Part shown: positions 1-27,949 of the stretch, one piece after another
Numbering within the stretch: the first letter of the stretch is position 1
Layout of the letters: each line of letters starts with the position of its first letter
Assembly (NCBI GenBank): GCA_023079485.1
Contig: CM041083.1
Coordinates: forward strand, 63,617,810 to 63,681,809
Source: Archilochus colubris
Taxonomy: Eukaryota > Chordata > Aves > Apodiformes > Trochilidae
Direction of reading: 5' to 3'
Length of the DNA stretch: 64,000 nt
The notes under the pieces: model-generated
What the model was told of the DNA's origin: nothing
Seen by the model: only the letters and a program-made list of their open reading frames with translations
Databases searched by the model: none
Program-made: the position numbers and the translations under genes

Positions 1-3000
1 ATGTCATTGGCCAAGGGAGTCATGGAAAAATGAAAGAGCAAGGTAGTGGTGAAAGGAAATCTGGATCTGTCAGCAGGGGTGACAGGTGATGAGATGCAGA
101 AAAAGGTAGCACATGAGCACATCAGAAGATAAAACTGAGTCTGTAAGTACCAAAAGAAACAAGCAGGACATAAGCAGGAACAATCTGCTGTTCCAGTGGA
201 GACAGACAGTGTGTAACAATTCAACGAGGCAAGGCAATGCTGAGACAAAAGAGAGAGACACGAATGGCTGATATACTGGGATACTTGGAGAAGGTTTTAT
301 TACACCTTCTGAAACACTCCAGCAGGATCTGGACCTAGGGAGGCAGCTCCAGTTGCTGTTTGAGTAATAATCACAATACAAATAAAATAACACATTTAGA
401 TCTGGGAAGGTTGACTCCAGTACAGCAACGTGATGGTTACAGCACTAGGAAAGGAACAATCTGGCAGCAGGGGAGCCACACAGGACCAAACAAGTGGAGG
501 GTGGTCAGATAAAAGATGATTTAAGTTTCTGTGTGAGTGATGGAATTTAGCTTCAAGGGACTTCTTTTTTTTTCTCTCTCTCTTTTTTTTTTTTTTTTTT
601 TTTTTAACTACAATCCCTTTAAAACTGGTTCAGCTGAATGGGCAAGTATGCAACTTTAATGATATTCCTGAGGTCTTTGTAGGAACTGTGGTTACAACCA
701 AGCCTGGCTGCCAGAAGCAGATATATAGCAGGACATTACAGTATGTCTCTCTGCTGTCAGGAAGCAGGACCAACCAAAGGGCAGGGATTCCCTTTCAAGC
801 AGAATGTGTAAACCCTCCTTCTAGAGTAATGCATCTCTACTGACTCCTTCAGTAGAGACCCTACTTCAGTGAATATTTTTCCTGTCTTGAGTAAGTGTCT
901 ATGTCCAGAGAGAGCAATAAATGTTTCTGGATGCGCTGGACATTGTGAGGCATTAAAAACAAGCATTGAACCTCAGTCAAGTTGCAAGATTAAACAAGAA
1001 CTTGAAAGCAGCTCTTGGTCATTACAGGGAGAATGTAAATCCAGTTCTCCTCAGCCTGGGAGAAAGCAGGCAAGAGGCAGAAAATAGGATCATTGGAGTT
1101 ACATGGAAGGAGACCTACGTTTTCTTTCAAAACTCTTACAGCACTTTTTATCAAGATCTGTGTCATGCTTGGGGACATCCAAATTTTTTGAAAGACAGTA
1201 AGGATAGGATAAGAAATTTGCATGAGTAACTCTCCTCATTTATCAGGTCTGTCTTCCAGACAGGGTTCAACTTTTTTCATGGTCTGCCAAATCTTTGCAA
1301 ATGATCTCATGGACATGACCTTCCCTTCTTTCCTGGAGTTTTGAGCTTCCATCCAGCAAGCGCAGCAGGGATGGTATTGGGAAAGCAGTGATAGCTCTCC
1401 AGCTGCTCTGCTGTGACTTTCGAAACTCAGTGTGCATATTTTTGCTTTGTGCACAGTTGTCACCTCTGAAAATCAAACAAAGGCAAACACAGGTACTAAT
1501 TTTAGGTAGCCAGGCAACACAGTAGACAGTTGCCTAGGGCAGCAGACTGTTGAATGCAGCAGAATGCCAAGGCTTTATGAAGATGAAGGCTTGCTGCCAC
1601 TGTTCTTCCCCCTAAGTACTCCCTACTACAAGTAATAGACCTTCAGTCCTGTTTTCAGGTGACAGTGGCCTGGGTGCCCGCAGTGCTCAAACTACAGTGT
1701 GGGTTCATTGCCTCCATTTGAGTGGGCCAAGTCCATTGGAAAGGGTGGGAGGGGGCCTTTCCCAGCAGAATCGAGAGGAACCATTGGTTTCAGAGTTGTT
1801 TCTATGGCCACTTCCTTTTCTCCTGCAGAAGCAGTGTGAGTTCATGTGAGTGGGCTGCTGCAGGGGAGGGATGGTTTGAGATGAAAGTAGGAGTCACTTG
1901 GGTGGCATGGGGAGGACAGGGGTGATGGCCATGAGGGGTGATCTGCCTGGGATGAGGTTGGGCTCTCCTGGATCTGAGACAAGGCTTATCCAGGGAACAG
2001 AAAGTCAGGTGAGACCAGCTTTTTCCAAGGCCTTCCCAATACATGTTAGTGTAATGATCCTATTCATGTCACTCATATGTAGCCACCCCAAAATCCTGCT
2101 CACTCCTAGCTTCCTTCTCCTGAATCCCCTAAGTCCTGATGACCCTGCCATTATCCCCTCAGTCGTCCAGAATTAGCCACCATCAGCTCCTTACTCCCCC
2201 TCTTACCTGACATTTCACTGATTCTGTTAATCCCAGATCTCCAGCAGCCCCACATCACCCCACTTCTCATGTTTACAGAATTTCAGTCACTTTGCCCACC
2301 CAGCTGTGCTTTAGCAGAAAACCTCGCCAAAGTTGTTTGAACCAGCCCTGTAGTTTGACTTTAAAAATGACCCAAGCTTTTTATTTACAAAATGTAAAAC
2401 TTGCTTTTGAGATTTTGGTGGCAAACAGATAAAGGTGCGAGGAAGAAGGATGGAGAGTATTCTTTGGACTACAGGCCAAGTGCTTTGCAGCTTTTGGTGT
2501 GGAAGTTGCTGGTTAAGGCTAAATCCCTCCAACAGCACCTCACCTGCTATTACCTCTTTATCTGAAGTCATAAACAGTGAAAGAATTATTTCCAGCACCT
2601 TAAAAAGGACTCAGTTCTACATTTAACATCTTAATTCAATGGCTGTCACTCTCACCAGCAGCAAATTTTGGTTAGAACCCAGAGTTCAGACCTTTTCTGC
2701 TGAAGATCTCCTTTAGCCGCTGCCTTTCACAAGTTATTAGGTTGGCTGGATATGTGATCCTATCCCATAGGGCAATTTTTGTCTCATGTTTCAAAATAAG
2801 ATCATTACCTTGCTTGTAGCTTGTTGGTGGTCAGCTTGCTACTAGCAGTATTTACAACACTTTTCTGTTGTTAATCATTGGCTGCCTTTGCATATTAATA
2901 CTTAAAATCAGATATTTAATAAATGTTGTATTTTTCTGGACCAAGTTTCATACGAGCCTCTCCCAGGAGTTTGTAGCTGGAAAGGTTTTTGTTTCCATGA

Positions 3001-4500
3001 TGCCCCAGTGCTGGAGGTGGACCACTGGTCCAGCACTCCATGGTGGTACATCTTTGCTGCCCTGTGGAGTGCTGCAGCTGTGCACAAGCGCTCAGAGAAG
3101 CTCACATATGAACACGGACATTGACATCACCCGTATTTGTGGAAGTGCCTCATCGGCTGATGCCGTCTCGCATTCCTGGCTGGGAGAGGCACCAGGGTGG
3201 TTTACTGCTTTCTCAGAATCTGGGAAGAGACTTGGTGAGAGCAAAACTTGGAGATACACCTCTCTCATTGTGTCATCTATTTACATGGCGCGTGCCTTGT
3301 GTGAGTGTGTGAGACAGGGAGAGCTTTTTTTTTTTTCGCCTGCCCTAGTGCTTCCTTCTGCCTGTGGTGAGATGGAAAGGTGGGACACTCTCTTCTTTGC
3401 CAGCAAGAACGTTTTCTGTATCTAAGTCTGGGTTGGAAATTCTTTAGGTGACATCACACCATGTCTGTGCACACTCATTGTTTGTCATGGAAAAGCCATT
3501 CATCCATACACAACTTCCTTCCTCCCCAGACTCCTGGAGATAAACTTTCCATTCTGTCTATTCCCTATAGAAACAGACCCAAAACATGTATGCGTGGCTA
3601 CACACACATACACCTCACCATCAGCCGTCACGCTCGGGGCTGTGGGAGGAGGAAAAGGGAGGATACAGAAGATGTGAATAAAGTCACCCTGTTTTCTTCA
3701 GACGTGAATCCTGCTGTGCCCAAGTAGTAAAATTTCCCTCCCACTGAGGTTCTGGGTCACACAAGGCTTTTTTGTCCTGAAGCTAATTCTGGCACTCACA
3801 GCCCCACATCTGCCTGCCAGGTGAGGTGGGCCACCAGCTGCAGGTACAACACATCTGGATGGGGGAGGAAGCGAAGCGTGCTGCAAACAAACACAGCAAG
3901 TCCACCGTGGTGGGCACGAGGAATGCGATAAAAAATATACTGCAGCGGTCTGAGATGCCGAGTCTGGTGATTCATGTCTCGGGTGCTGCTTGTGAGGCAG
4001 AGCGAAAGGCTGAGTATTTGTGGGTCTTGGACCATGTATGCTGTGGCCACAGCCTGGGAGCCAGTGGAGGGGACTACACGCTTAACCTGCTCTTGGGGAG
4101 CCATCGATGCAAGGACAGGGTCAAAGGGACGCCAGGCCCTAGAAGGAGGTTGTGTGGGGTAGGAGGGGGTGGCATTTGCCCGTGGCAGAGAGGTGTGGAC
4201 TGCGTGGCCCAGAGGAGGATCGGTCTGTGCAGAAATGGAGGCAGCAGCAGTAGTGTCGATGCTATGATAAGGTGTGTGTTTCCCTGCAGCGTGAGGGAGG
4301 CAGAGTGCGAGAAGCATTTGTTACAAGAACCCCCCCAAGTCCCGGGATGCTTGCTTTTGCTTTCTGCCAGTGTTGGGAGGAAAAGGGCTGAATGAGCTGA
4401 CAGCTTGCCCCTGCCCCAGCTTTAAGGGTTCCCCGTGGGTCAAGCAGGGAAGGAACAGGGGACATGAGGAGCCTTTGAAGCTTTTCTCCTGCCCACCTCC
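1..4500. other. Upstream flank of WNT5B, no supportable gene
   Basis: I see no coding exon here with recognisable protein similarity. Open frames in the stretch are short or overlap on both strands without splice or family support. It holds a pyrimidine/poly(T) tract and otherwise unique-looking sequence of mixed composition, becoming GC-rich after about 4.0 kb towards the WNT5B promoter. In other vertebrates FBXL14 lies upstream of WNT5B, but none of it is visible here. An untranslated WNT5B exon could lie in this stretch and would not be detectable by reading. Confidence 0.6.
565..605. repeat. Pyrimidine tract ending in poly(T)
   Basis: A CT-rich run ends in 23 consecutive T at 583-605. 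On the opposite strand it reads as a poly(A). No retroposed gene body could be recognised beside it, so I list it only as simple sequence. Confidence 0.85.
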
Positions 4501-4817
4501 CCTGTCCATAAAGCCATTAGGCTCTGGTGCCAGCCCTATCTGCGCTCGTCGCCAGCAGACCAGCTTCGCCTCACGGACCCCCTGCCCGGGACATGGGGCC
4601 GGGGCCATGGCGTGGGGCCCTTCGAGAGGCCGTTTTGGGGAGAGGGCAGCTCATTTCCGAGCGAGCCCTGCATTACAAAGGCTGCGGAGCCAGTGCCAGC
4701 GCTTTGATGTGCCTCGCCGGCTCCCCGCACACCTGCGGCTTCGGGGCTCCCCGCCACGGCCCGGTCCGGCCCGGCCCGTGGTGCACCGGCGGACCGCAGA
4801 CCAGGAGGAGGGGGTCA

Positions 4818-4825
4818 ATCAAAGG
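4818..4825 (+). promoter_or_regulatory. TCF/LEF-like site ATCAAAGG
   Basis: The sequence matches the core TCF/LEF consensus (A/T A/T CAAAG) and lies about 410 bp upstream of the WNT5B start codon inside the CpG-rich region. A second core, CTTTGAT, lies 110 bp further upstream at 4702-4708. Short motifs occur by chance, so function is inferred only. Confidence 0.35.
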
Positions 4826-5048
4826 CGGCCAAGTCGGGGCGCCCCGGAGGCTCCGGGCGTCCCTTCCGATGCTCCTGATAGCGAGACCAGCCCCATACGA
4901 CTCCCCATTCCCCCGGAGAGGAACGGGGAGGCTCTGTCGGTACCGGGGGAGCCCCGCCAGCACGGCCCCTGCCCCGGGGCCGAGGGAGGGCGGGAGTCTG
5001 GGCCGCCGCCGGAGCCCCCAGGAGGCGGCGGCCGGGGGAGGGTCCTGC

Positions 5049-5087
5049 GGGGGGCGGGGGGCGGCGGGGGAGGGGTGGGAGGGGGGC
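5049..5087 (+). promoter_or_regulatory. G-run cluster, potential G-quadruplex, WNT5B promoter
   Basis: Several runs of four to six G separated by one to three bases occur in about 40 bp, which fits a G-quadruplex-forming pattern on the + strand. It lies about 150 bp upstream of the start codon. Such tracts are common in CpG-island promoters, and they are also regions where sequence assembly tends to fail. Confidence 0.5.
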
Positions 5088-5234
5088 GGCAGCAGCCGGG
5101 CTGTGCTCGCCGCGCCCCCGCCGCACGCAGGCCCCGCTCCAGGGCTTCTCCTCGGCTTTTCTCCGCAGGGCGCCCCGTCCCGGCGGCCGGCTCTGCGGGG
5201 GCTGCCCCAACGCCGCCGCCGCCCGCAGCCCACC

Positions 5235-20319
<15,085 letters not shown>

Positions 20320-20391
20320 AAAGAGCCACCAAAGCGACAAATCTATATTATATAAATCTATATAAATATATTTTATATTTGTATAAATAAA
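20320..20391 (+). promoter_or_regulatory. WNT5B proximal 3' UTR with AATAAA signal
   Basis: Directly after the stop comes an AT-rich stretch of TATATAAAT-like words ending in AATAAA at 20386-20391. It could serve as a very proximal polyadenylation signal. Further AATAAA hexamers stand at 21566-21571 and 21579-21584, so a longer 3' UTR of about 1.3 kb is equally possible. The true end cannot be fixed without transcript data. Confidence 0.5.
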
Positions 20392-22271
20392 CAGATGATG
20401 ATAATAATTAAAGAAGCTTATTTAAGAGACATTTTGGTTTTGAAATTTCCCCTGTGAGGCCGGCTGGTTTGCCATTGCTACAGTTCTGCTAGGGAGTTTG
20501 TCTTTGGGTGCATCTCCCCTTGGATGTTTCAGTCAGGGTGAAGAGGCTGAGGAGGTGCTGACAAAGTGAACTCCCCCCGGGGCACATGAGCACATACTAT
20601 TTCATTACAGAAACAAAGCCAGCAAGAAGAAGAGTGGCTTCTTTCTGCTCTCTCATCAGTAAATGTCAGCATTCTGCATAGTCATTGCACATCTGAAGTT
20701 ACAGCCAGACATGGGTGAGTCCTTGTTATCTTGAGTTTCAAACCCTGCCACCCCCTAAACCCGCTGGAGAATTTGGAACCAGTTCTTAATCCCTTTAGAG
20801 GGCTTTGCAGCATTAGAGGGAAGGTTAGCCAAGGCTCTTTCTCAAGACGCGGCTTAAAATCCACAGCCTTGTAAACCATTCCTGGACACTTCACAGACCA
20901 TAACTTGGTGGAGGCAGGTTTACAGCCTGCTGTTGTGAGGAAGGAAGGTGTGACCTGTGGCTGACCAGTGCGCAGTCTGGGAGTCCCAGTGAAGCCAGCA
21001 CCCATCTCTTCTGTACCTCCCGGACAAAGGGGAAATCTGTCCAGCTCAGACTACAGGGCTATGTGCACGAGGGAGACTTTTCTTTTTTCCCTTTTAATCC
21101 CGTGTTGAAACTTAATTTGTCAATATAGAGGAGAGGCTACCAGTGCCCAGGGATGTTTGCAAAGGCAATGTACTTCGTGTTTTGTCATTAGAAAGAAGCA
21201 TTTTGCACATACACGTGCACGTGACTGCATAAGCACTCCTCATACCTCTGCCGGTTTTCCTTTTTGAAGTGGATGCAGGTGGTCACCTTGTTCAGCTCTA
21301 TTAAGTCCTCCTCACCACCATCCCAGATGTATAGTTTCTCTTTTTACATTAAACATCCCTCAGTGACATTTCTTTCCCTCCGTTGCTTGTGTATATGTGT
21401 GGGTTTGTTTTATTCTTTTGGTGGGGTGTCTTTTATTTTGCTGCCCTGTATTTCAGATCCCAGGGGCCATGCTCTTCCTCGGCATAAGCTAACCACAGCT
21501 ATGTTTGCTCCCAGAATGTGGTCGTATGTTCACCAATGGAAGTCTTTTCTGTGTTTTTCACTGGTAATAAAAGAATATAATAAAACTGTACTAGGGCAGA
21601 AGGCATTACCAAAGTCTGCTAATCAGCCTTACCATGTTGGAATTTTAGTAGAATCCAATTCATAAAGTAGGGAACAAATGCTGCTTCTAGCACAAGACAT
21701 TTCCTGTGCCTCTCAGCATCTGCAAAGTTCATTTGGAGTCAGAATAATCAAGAGAAGCCAGTTGCCAAAATATAAGGGTTTGCTAATATGTGTCCTCTTT
21801 GTTACTGACATTCCAAGGGTGTTGGGTTTTTTTTACTGTGAATTTTAAAATGCTCAAAATATGCCAATAAGCAAAGAGCCAGTCATGAAGATTATTATTT
21901 TTATATTAAACTGCTGTTTCTTATAAAGTGTTGCAGTTTTACAGATTCCACCATTTCAACCACCAGAGAAGAATTTATATGTACCTTTCATACTTTAAAT
22001 ATTTGAGGACTCCAGAAAAGCACAGGGAAGAAAAATTATGTTTAATAATTAGGAGCTGTTGTTTTTTTAGACCAGTGTGTCCAGTTTTTATTTTATTTTT
22101 TTTGAGCCAACAGGCAATATATTTGCTGGCATCCCAGAATGCAGTTTCTTGGAATATAAACAGTGGCCTAGATTTATTTTATTATATAAAATCCAAAGCC
22201 AGTGGTATTGTAATTCAAAGTAACGGAAATAGTTTTCCATGCATGGAAAAAATGTGAGTGCAATGGCCTGA

Positions 22272-22304
22272 TCCAACTCCCATTAAACTTCAGTGGGAGC
22301 TGGA
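22272..22304. repeat. Imperfect inverted repeat, amniote-repeat-like
   Basis: TCCAACTCCCATTA pairs with CAGTGGGAGCTGGA across a few bases, with two mismatches. The surrounding words CCTGATCCAACTCCCATTAA and CAGTGGGAGCTGGACTGAG resemble a palindromic ancient interspersed repeat common in sauropsid genomes. The family was not identified. Confidence 0.4.
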
Positions 22305-23234
22305 CTGAGCCCAAGATCGGATCAAATGTGTGAGCTGTTCGCTCCTGGTATATTATACATTTCTAACCCGGTAATAAAACTTAGTCTACCTTGGATACAT
22401 CTGAGAAAGACCTTGCCTCCCACTGCCCTCACCTCATGTTCTTGTCCATCCTTATTGCATCAGTACTTAAAGGTGTCAGCTATTTGTATATGACACCCTC
22501 AGGCATTGTTAATGTGTCCAGTGATTCCAAATGATTTCACTTGGCCTTGCCAGTGCAGACCACACATCTAAGGGAGTCGCGACTCTCCTTGCAGTTTGGC
22601 ACTACGAATAGTTTTGTGGGTGTAAACAACTTTGGGAATGGAAAAGTCGGCATTATTAGGGCTACTATTCATCTGTGTGACCTTGAACACGGCCTTCTTT
22701 TTCCACCTAAAATGTCTGGATGGAAAAAAGATGATTTTTGGCCTTTTGTCCCAGCACTTCAGACCTCTGGCAGGCTGGTTGGAGCCAGCAGTTCCTATTA
22801 GACTGGGTTCATACAGGAGAAATGACCACTGCATTTCTTTCCCTTCCTTCCTACCCACTTTTTTACAAGACCTAGGTTTCAGTCTTCACGACTTTCTGGG
22901 AGTTTTTTATCCAAAAATTTGATTCCACTGAACTCTAGCTTAAAACTTAATTTCTAAAGCCCTCACACGTAGAAGAACCTCCTTAGGGTGGTAGTAAGTA
23001 TAAAACAAGAACACAGCTGGTTTGGTTTAATGCAAAGCGAAATGAAGTCAAACAGAAATCTGTAGCAGAATTGCTTCTTTACCATGAGAGTTAAGAAGTG
23101 GTGGATTTTAAGTTGTGCCTTGTTAGATGCACAGAGTGCTAGAGGGATGTGTGGAAAGTGGAGCTAAGCTTGATTCTGAGTTTTGCTGATTAGCTGGATT
23201 TACAATCTCCAACGAGCTACTTCTTTTCATTTTA

Positions 23235-23308
23235 GCCTCTAGCCTCCTCCTGTATAAAATGAGGAGCAGAATACCTCCTTTTCCTGTAAAGCTCTTTGAG
23301 AAATATGG
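23235..23308 (+). mobile_element. MIR/L2-like 3' tail
   Basis: The stretch contains TGTATAAAATGAGGAG followed by AATACCTCC and TGTAAAGCTCTTTGAGAAAT. These correspond to the TGTAAAATGGGGATAATA and GTAAAGCGCTTTGAGA words at the shared 3' end of L2 LINEs and MIR SINEs. It is diverged, as expected for a pre-amniote-radiation insertion. Confidence 0.5.
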
Positions 23309-26300
23309 CTGAAAAAACTATAGTTGAAGGCCTGCCCTCTACGCTTATTAACTCCAGCAGGCAGACAGCTGTATCCCCATTGTGCAGGGACATGCTTAAT
23401 TCAGGACAAAGAGGCTCTGCAGCACCTTGGAGGGCCAGATGCTTGGAGGTGGTTGTTCAGGGGTTGGCTCAGCAGGAGACTCGCAGGGTTTGTTGCAGCA
23501 AAGCTCTGTTCTGGCACAGCACCGGAGGAAAGACCATTCTATAAAAGAGAAGGAAACCTGGGGCTTGTTTATTTATGGGTATTGAATATCCTGTAGCAAG
23601 AGTGAGGCTTTGGGAGGTTAGTCTGGTTTCTGAATCAAATACCTGCCTGCTCAGATTCTGTTGGCTGTTCATATGGATAAGATATTCACACAATATGCTA
23701 TTATGTAGTGTGTGCTGGTAAACTGGCTGCCACATTCCAAACCTGAAGTCACTGCATTTCAAGGCTGATAGAAATGACCACCCATAAGTCATGTAAAGCT
23801 AAAATATTTTAGAGTTTAAGGCACTATGCAAATAATACGGTTATTGCAAGTCAGTGATCATCAGATCCTAAACGGAGCAGAGCAGGATGCAAATCTGTCA
23901 TCATTTTCCAACTGGCTACTAACACATAAGGAATGAGTGAATGAATGAGGCCTTAGTATGTTCTGCTGCAAGGTAAGTTAAGCAATAGCTGATCCCCGAA
24001 ACAGAAACTTTCATTTTATATTATGGTAAAAAGACTGGACTCTAGGCTGTTTGCGTCATTGGAGGCTCCCATTCTTTGTCCCCAAGACATCTGTGCCTAC
24101 CCAGAGCTCAATGTAATGGAGAGGCTGCTGCCTTTTGCAGTTCAGGAAACAGCCAAGCTGAACCCAGACCTGCAGCATGAATGTAACTTACACTTTCTAT
24201 ATGGACCTGAATTTTGTAGCCCTGACAATGCACAAATTAAGCAGATCCTGTGCAGTTGTATAAAATCAAACATGTAAGGGTCTCTTTGCTCACTTGACTC
24301 CATTTAGGGAGAAGCCTTGTAGGTTCAAATTACTCTCTGAGAGCAATTCCTCATCACCTGTGGCTACAGAAACAGTATTTTTATCAGCTGACACAGACAT
24401 AGAACATTCCAAGAGCTTGGGAAATACCTTCCAGCAACTAAAAGGCATTTCTCAAGTGTCCGTCACAAGGTTTTCCAGAACCTACTGCTTATATGGTCAT
24501 TCACTTTCCTTTAGCTTTTGTTTAACTACATTTCAGATATATTATTCTGGAAGATACTCTATGAAATCAAGTTCACCGAATGGCAGGCTCTAAAGGAACT
24601 GTCATACAACAGATAGTGAGCAGATCTGAACATAATACTTGCCCACCTCCTCCTCAAAGGTACACTCTGTCTATCTCTAATCCATGGGACTCAGTGATGC
24701 GTCCCATCTCCTTAGTCCAGATGTGTGTCCTGGCCATGTCCTGACTCCCTGCCAGGACAGCGTGGGCATGGATATCCTGTGTACAAAGGCTGATGAGTCA
24801 AGTGGGTAGCCTGTTGCTCCAGCTCCAGTGTACATGGCTGGTGGTTTTGGGACTGGGCCATGTCGTGAGCATACCAGGTCTGAAGTCTAAATATAACCAG
24901 CCTCAAGCAGAACAGACTTCTGTGGTCAGCAGGACAAATACCAGAAAGGACAAGAAGAATCATGATCAGCCATTGTAAATCCTGAAAGAAAAATAATAAA
25001 AAACCCACAGTATGATACAATGATCACAGCACGCTCATGCTTTCTTCTCATTGTCAGTCTTCTTTAGGGCCTGAAGCTGTGGCTTCCTCTTCTTTCTTAG
25101 CTCTGCTTAAATGGCAGTTGAATTTAATTTTTTTTAAGTTTTTTGGGTTTTTCTTTGGCACTAGGATACAAAAGGACATGACTTACATCACCTAAAATAG
25201 AGAAAGGGAGAACAAACAGTAGGGTCAGAAATGCTTCTTCCTCTGTGAGCAGGGATAAAATGCAGTAGCCTTAAAATAGAGTACTAAATAATGCCCTATG
25301 GCAGTCAAGTTGGACACCTGCCCTAAGTGTCACAGTTACCTCTCCATGCTGGCTGCCCAAGGAAAGCTGGGTCTCATGGCCCTGGGGGTCTGCTGGGAAC
25401 GTGGTGGCTGCAGCAAGCACCAGCCTTTGGCATCGTGAGGGTGTGTGAGCTGAGGGTCAGGCCCTCAGTGCTCTGAGAGGGGAAGAGGACTTTGATAAGG
25501 AAGGGAATGCAAAGAGAATAAGCAGGCACTTCTTTACTGAGGGGCAGGGAGGTGATAATACCTCCCCCAAGCCCTTTCCCCACTAGTGCTGCCCCAAGGC
25601 ACTGTCACATGGTGGCAGCCATCCTGGAGAAGTCAGAAGGGAGCTGCTCAAGTATGTTTGCCAGCAGAGATGAGACAGTGTGAAGGCTTGCAGCAATAAA
25701 GCATATCCTGGGGGGGAGGGAGGGGGAAAAGGAGAACAAGGAATCATAATTGGTCTTCTGGCTCTTCCTAGAATGCCATGTGGTTGTGTTACTCCTTCCC
25801 ATGACTGCACGAGCATGGTGATCATGCTGGATGGGCAGGATGAGGCATGTGCAAGGACACATTACAATCCTGCCTTTCAGGGGGAAATCAACAACAACGA
25901 AAAACACTGATGTGGGTTCTTACTGTCTCTTAATAAATGTCACAGTCACTGTCCTGTCTTGCTCACAGCCCCAAGGAGCTGCACAAGTGCTTAACCATTA
26001 CTTTTCACAGGCTGAGAAGACATCTAGACAAGGTTTCAAAGTGGAAGCCCTCTGCAGTTCACTGTGATGAGTCTGGCCAGTCTGAGTTTCATTTCCCACA
26101 GATAAATTCTATCTCTCTTGCTCTGGAAAAATGGTGGAGCTAACAGAGACCTGCTAACTTACAAAGTGCAGGGCTATGGATTGAAGACAAAAGCATTCAG
26201 CAATGGAATTATGCAATGGACATTTTATATTAATGCTAAAATATGTCTTTTTGAATGAGTACATCACCCCACATGGCAGAGCATGGCTGTACTTTCTAAT

Positions 26301-26474
26301 AAACCTCCCTGATTGCTTTTATTTAATATTTAATGAAATAGTTTTCCAATCTCAATTTCAGTCTTGATTGGCTGAGTACATCTTAAATTATGGTGACAGG
26401 AAATGACTGATGAAAATGACATGCAGTTTTTATATGTCTTTTTCGTCAGCAGAGCTCAAAATTAGTTGAAAATC

Positions 26475-26550
26475 ATTAGCGCCATTTTACAGATGAAATA
26501 CTGAAAGAGCAGGAAATACTTCATCCAACAGGCACAGGGTGGAGCTGGAG
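26475..26550 (-). mobile_element. MIR-like SINE fragment
   Basis: GCGCCATTTTACAGATGAAA is followed by ACTGAAAGAGCAGGAAATACT and later CAGGCACAGGG. This is the complement of the MIR core-to-tail words (CCCCATTTTACAGATGAGGAAACTGAGGC...). Low similarity but collinear. Confidence 0.5.
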
Positions 26551-27778
26551 CAGGCGCTGCAGCTGCTACTCTGTGCTGCTGCTGCTCAACAGCCATGAAA
26601 ATACATTCTGATTGATGAGAAACCAGAAGTGCATGTAATAATGCAACTGGATGTTTTACCTTACTTCCTTTGCAATAATAAATTTTTTTGCAAAGGCAAA
26701 GAAGAGACAGTAGGGAATCAGTTTTATAAACATAATTTTAAGGAATAGCCAGTGTATATTTAATGTTGGTGGGTACTGAGGATCAAAACACTTCAAATAC
26801 TAGGGATACTAATTTATAGGGATAGTTTTGCCTCCATTATTTGTTTACAGTCAAGTGTTTGAGCTAAAATTTCTGTGTGTGGCTACAAGTGTATTGGAAT
26901 CTTCAAGAGTATTGATCAGCAAAGCACTTGAAGTGTATGGAGCCAAACTAAGTAGATGGGAGAGTCCTTCCAGGTCTATTACACTCCTTGGCAATTCGAG
27001 GTTGCCCTCTAACAAGAAAGCATTTCCGTAGCGTTCAGACCAGCCTCACTGTACAACAGGCAGGATTAGGGTTTCCACCATTTTTCTCTAGGACATGATT
27101 TCAGAAGCCATCTCCTCATTACTGCTCAGCCTACACTTCCCATCACTCAGCAGAGGAACTTCTCATTTTGCTGTTGCCTCTCTGTGCCTCTTTACCAGAC
27201 ATAGCTGTTTGGGTCCTGTCACAAGACAAGTCTGCTTTCCATCATCTTTCTGGACTTGCACCGGCTGTGGTCCCCTTGCCCGGTGCCACGCTCACTCCCG
27301 AGCATTAAACCCCGGTCCAGTGGTGCCTGTTAGCCCCTCCACAAGATCTGCGGCAGCTGCCATGGCCCCGTGGGGGGGGACACACACCTCAGCGAGTTTC
27401 CCAGTGCCTCCCTCACCCTCGATGGCTGCACCGCGAGTGGCCTCTTTCGGGTCGCGGGTGGGGGTTCCTCTGACACCGCTTACTGCAGAAGCTCACGCTC
27501 CGTGGGCACATTGGAAGAGGAGTCACAAGAGAAGCCTCGACTAAGCCCTCTCTTGAGGGCAGAATAGACCTGGCACTCCCTAGGGGCTGGGACACAGCCC
27601 TCTCCTCCTCACCCACCGCCCCACGCACACCCCGGACACGGAGAACAAAATCCCGCGCAAACGCCCCTCGCTCCCCTCAGCCAATCAGAGCCGGTGGCCG
27701 CGGAGCGGGAAAGGGGGGGGGGTGGGGGGTGGGGGCTGCACCCCCTCCTTCCCCTGGGCTAGGGATGAGGCCGCCCCG

Positions 27779-27790
27779 TGCGCATGCGCA
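27779..27790. promoter_or_regulatory. NRF1 site TGCGCATGCGCA
   Basis: A perfect 12-bp palindrome matching the NRF1 consensus (YGCGCAYGCGCR). It lies in the ADIPOR2 promoter, about 50 bp upstream of the ZNF143-type motif. Confidence 0.7.
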
Positions 27791-27828
27791 GCGCTCCCCA
27801 ACCCGGGGGTTCCCCTCCCCTTTCCCTG

Positions 27829-27848
27829 ACTACATTCCCCATGATGCA
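27829..27848 (+). promoter_or_regulatory. ZNF143/SBS-type motif
   Basis: ACTACATTCCCCATGATGCA closely matches the long ZNF143 (Staf) binding consensus ACTACAATTCCCAKMATGC, with about one mismatch. At this length chance occurrence is unlikely. It marks a promoter that is probably bound by ZNF143. Confidence 0.7.
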
Positions 27849-27949
27849 CTTCGACCTCCCCCACCTCCTCCCTCCGCACCTCCTTCCGCCGGGCCGCGCG
27901 CAGGCGCAGTGGCGCGTCCTGCATTGGCGGCGGCGGCCTCGTGCGATTA

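Larger units (their letters stand above)
4527..5234 (+). promoter_or_regulatory. WNT5B CpG-rich promoter / 5' untranslated region
   Basis: The stretch is strongly GC- and CpG-rich, unlike the flanks, and ends at the WNT5B start codon. It holds two TCF/LEF-type motifs (CTTTGAT at 4702-4708 and ATCAAAGG at 4818-4825) and a long G-run cluster at 5049-5087. A pyrimidine-rich stretch ending in CCGCAG at 5163-5168 looks like a 3' splice acceptor. The coding exon may therefore begin at 5169, with an untranslated exon further upstream, as in mammalian WNT5B. The transcription start cannot be placed by eye, and I see no convincing TATA box. Confidence 0.65.
20400..27200. other. Intergenic spacer between WNT5B and ADIPOR2
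   Basis: About 6.8 kb without supportable coding sequence; the open frames are short and unrelated to families I know. Its first part may be WNT5B 3' UTR. It includes an imperfect hairpin repeat at 22272-22304, an L2/MIR-like tail near 23.24 kb, a MIR-like fragment near 26.48 kb, and GC enrichment from about 27.2 kb into the ADIPOR2 island. Confidence 0.7.
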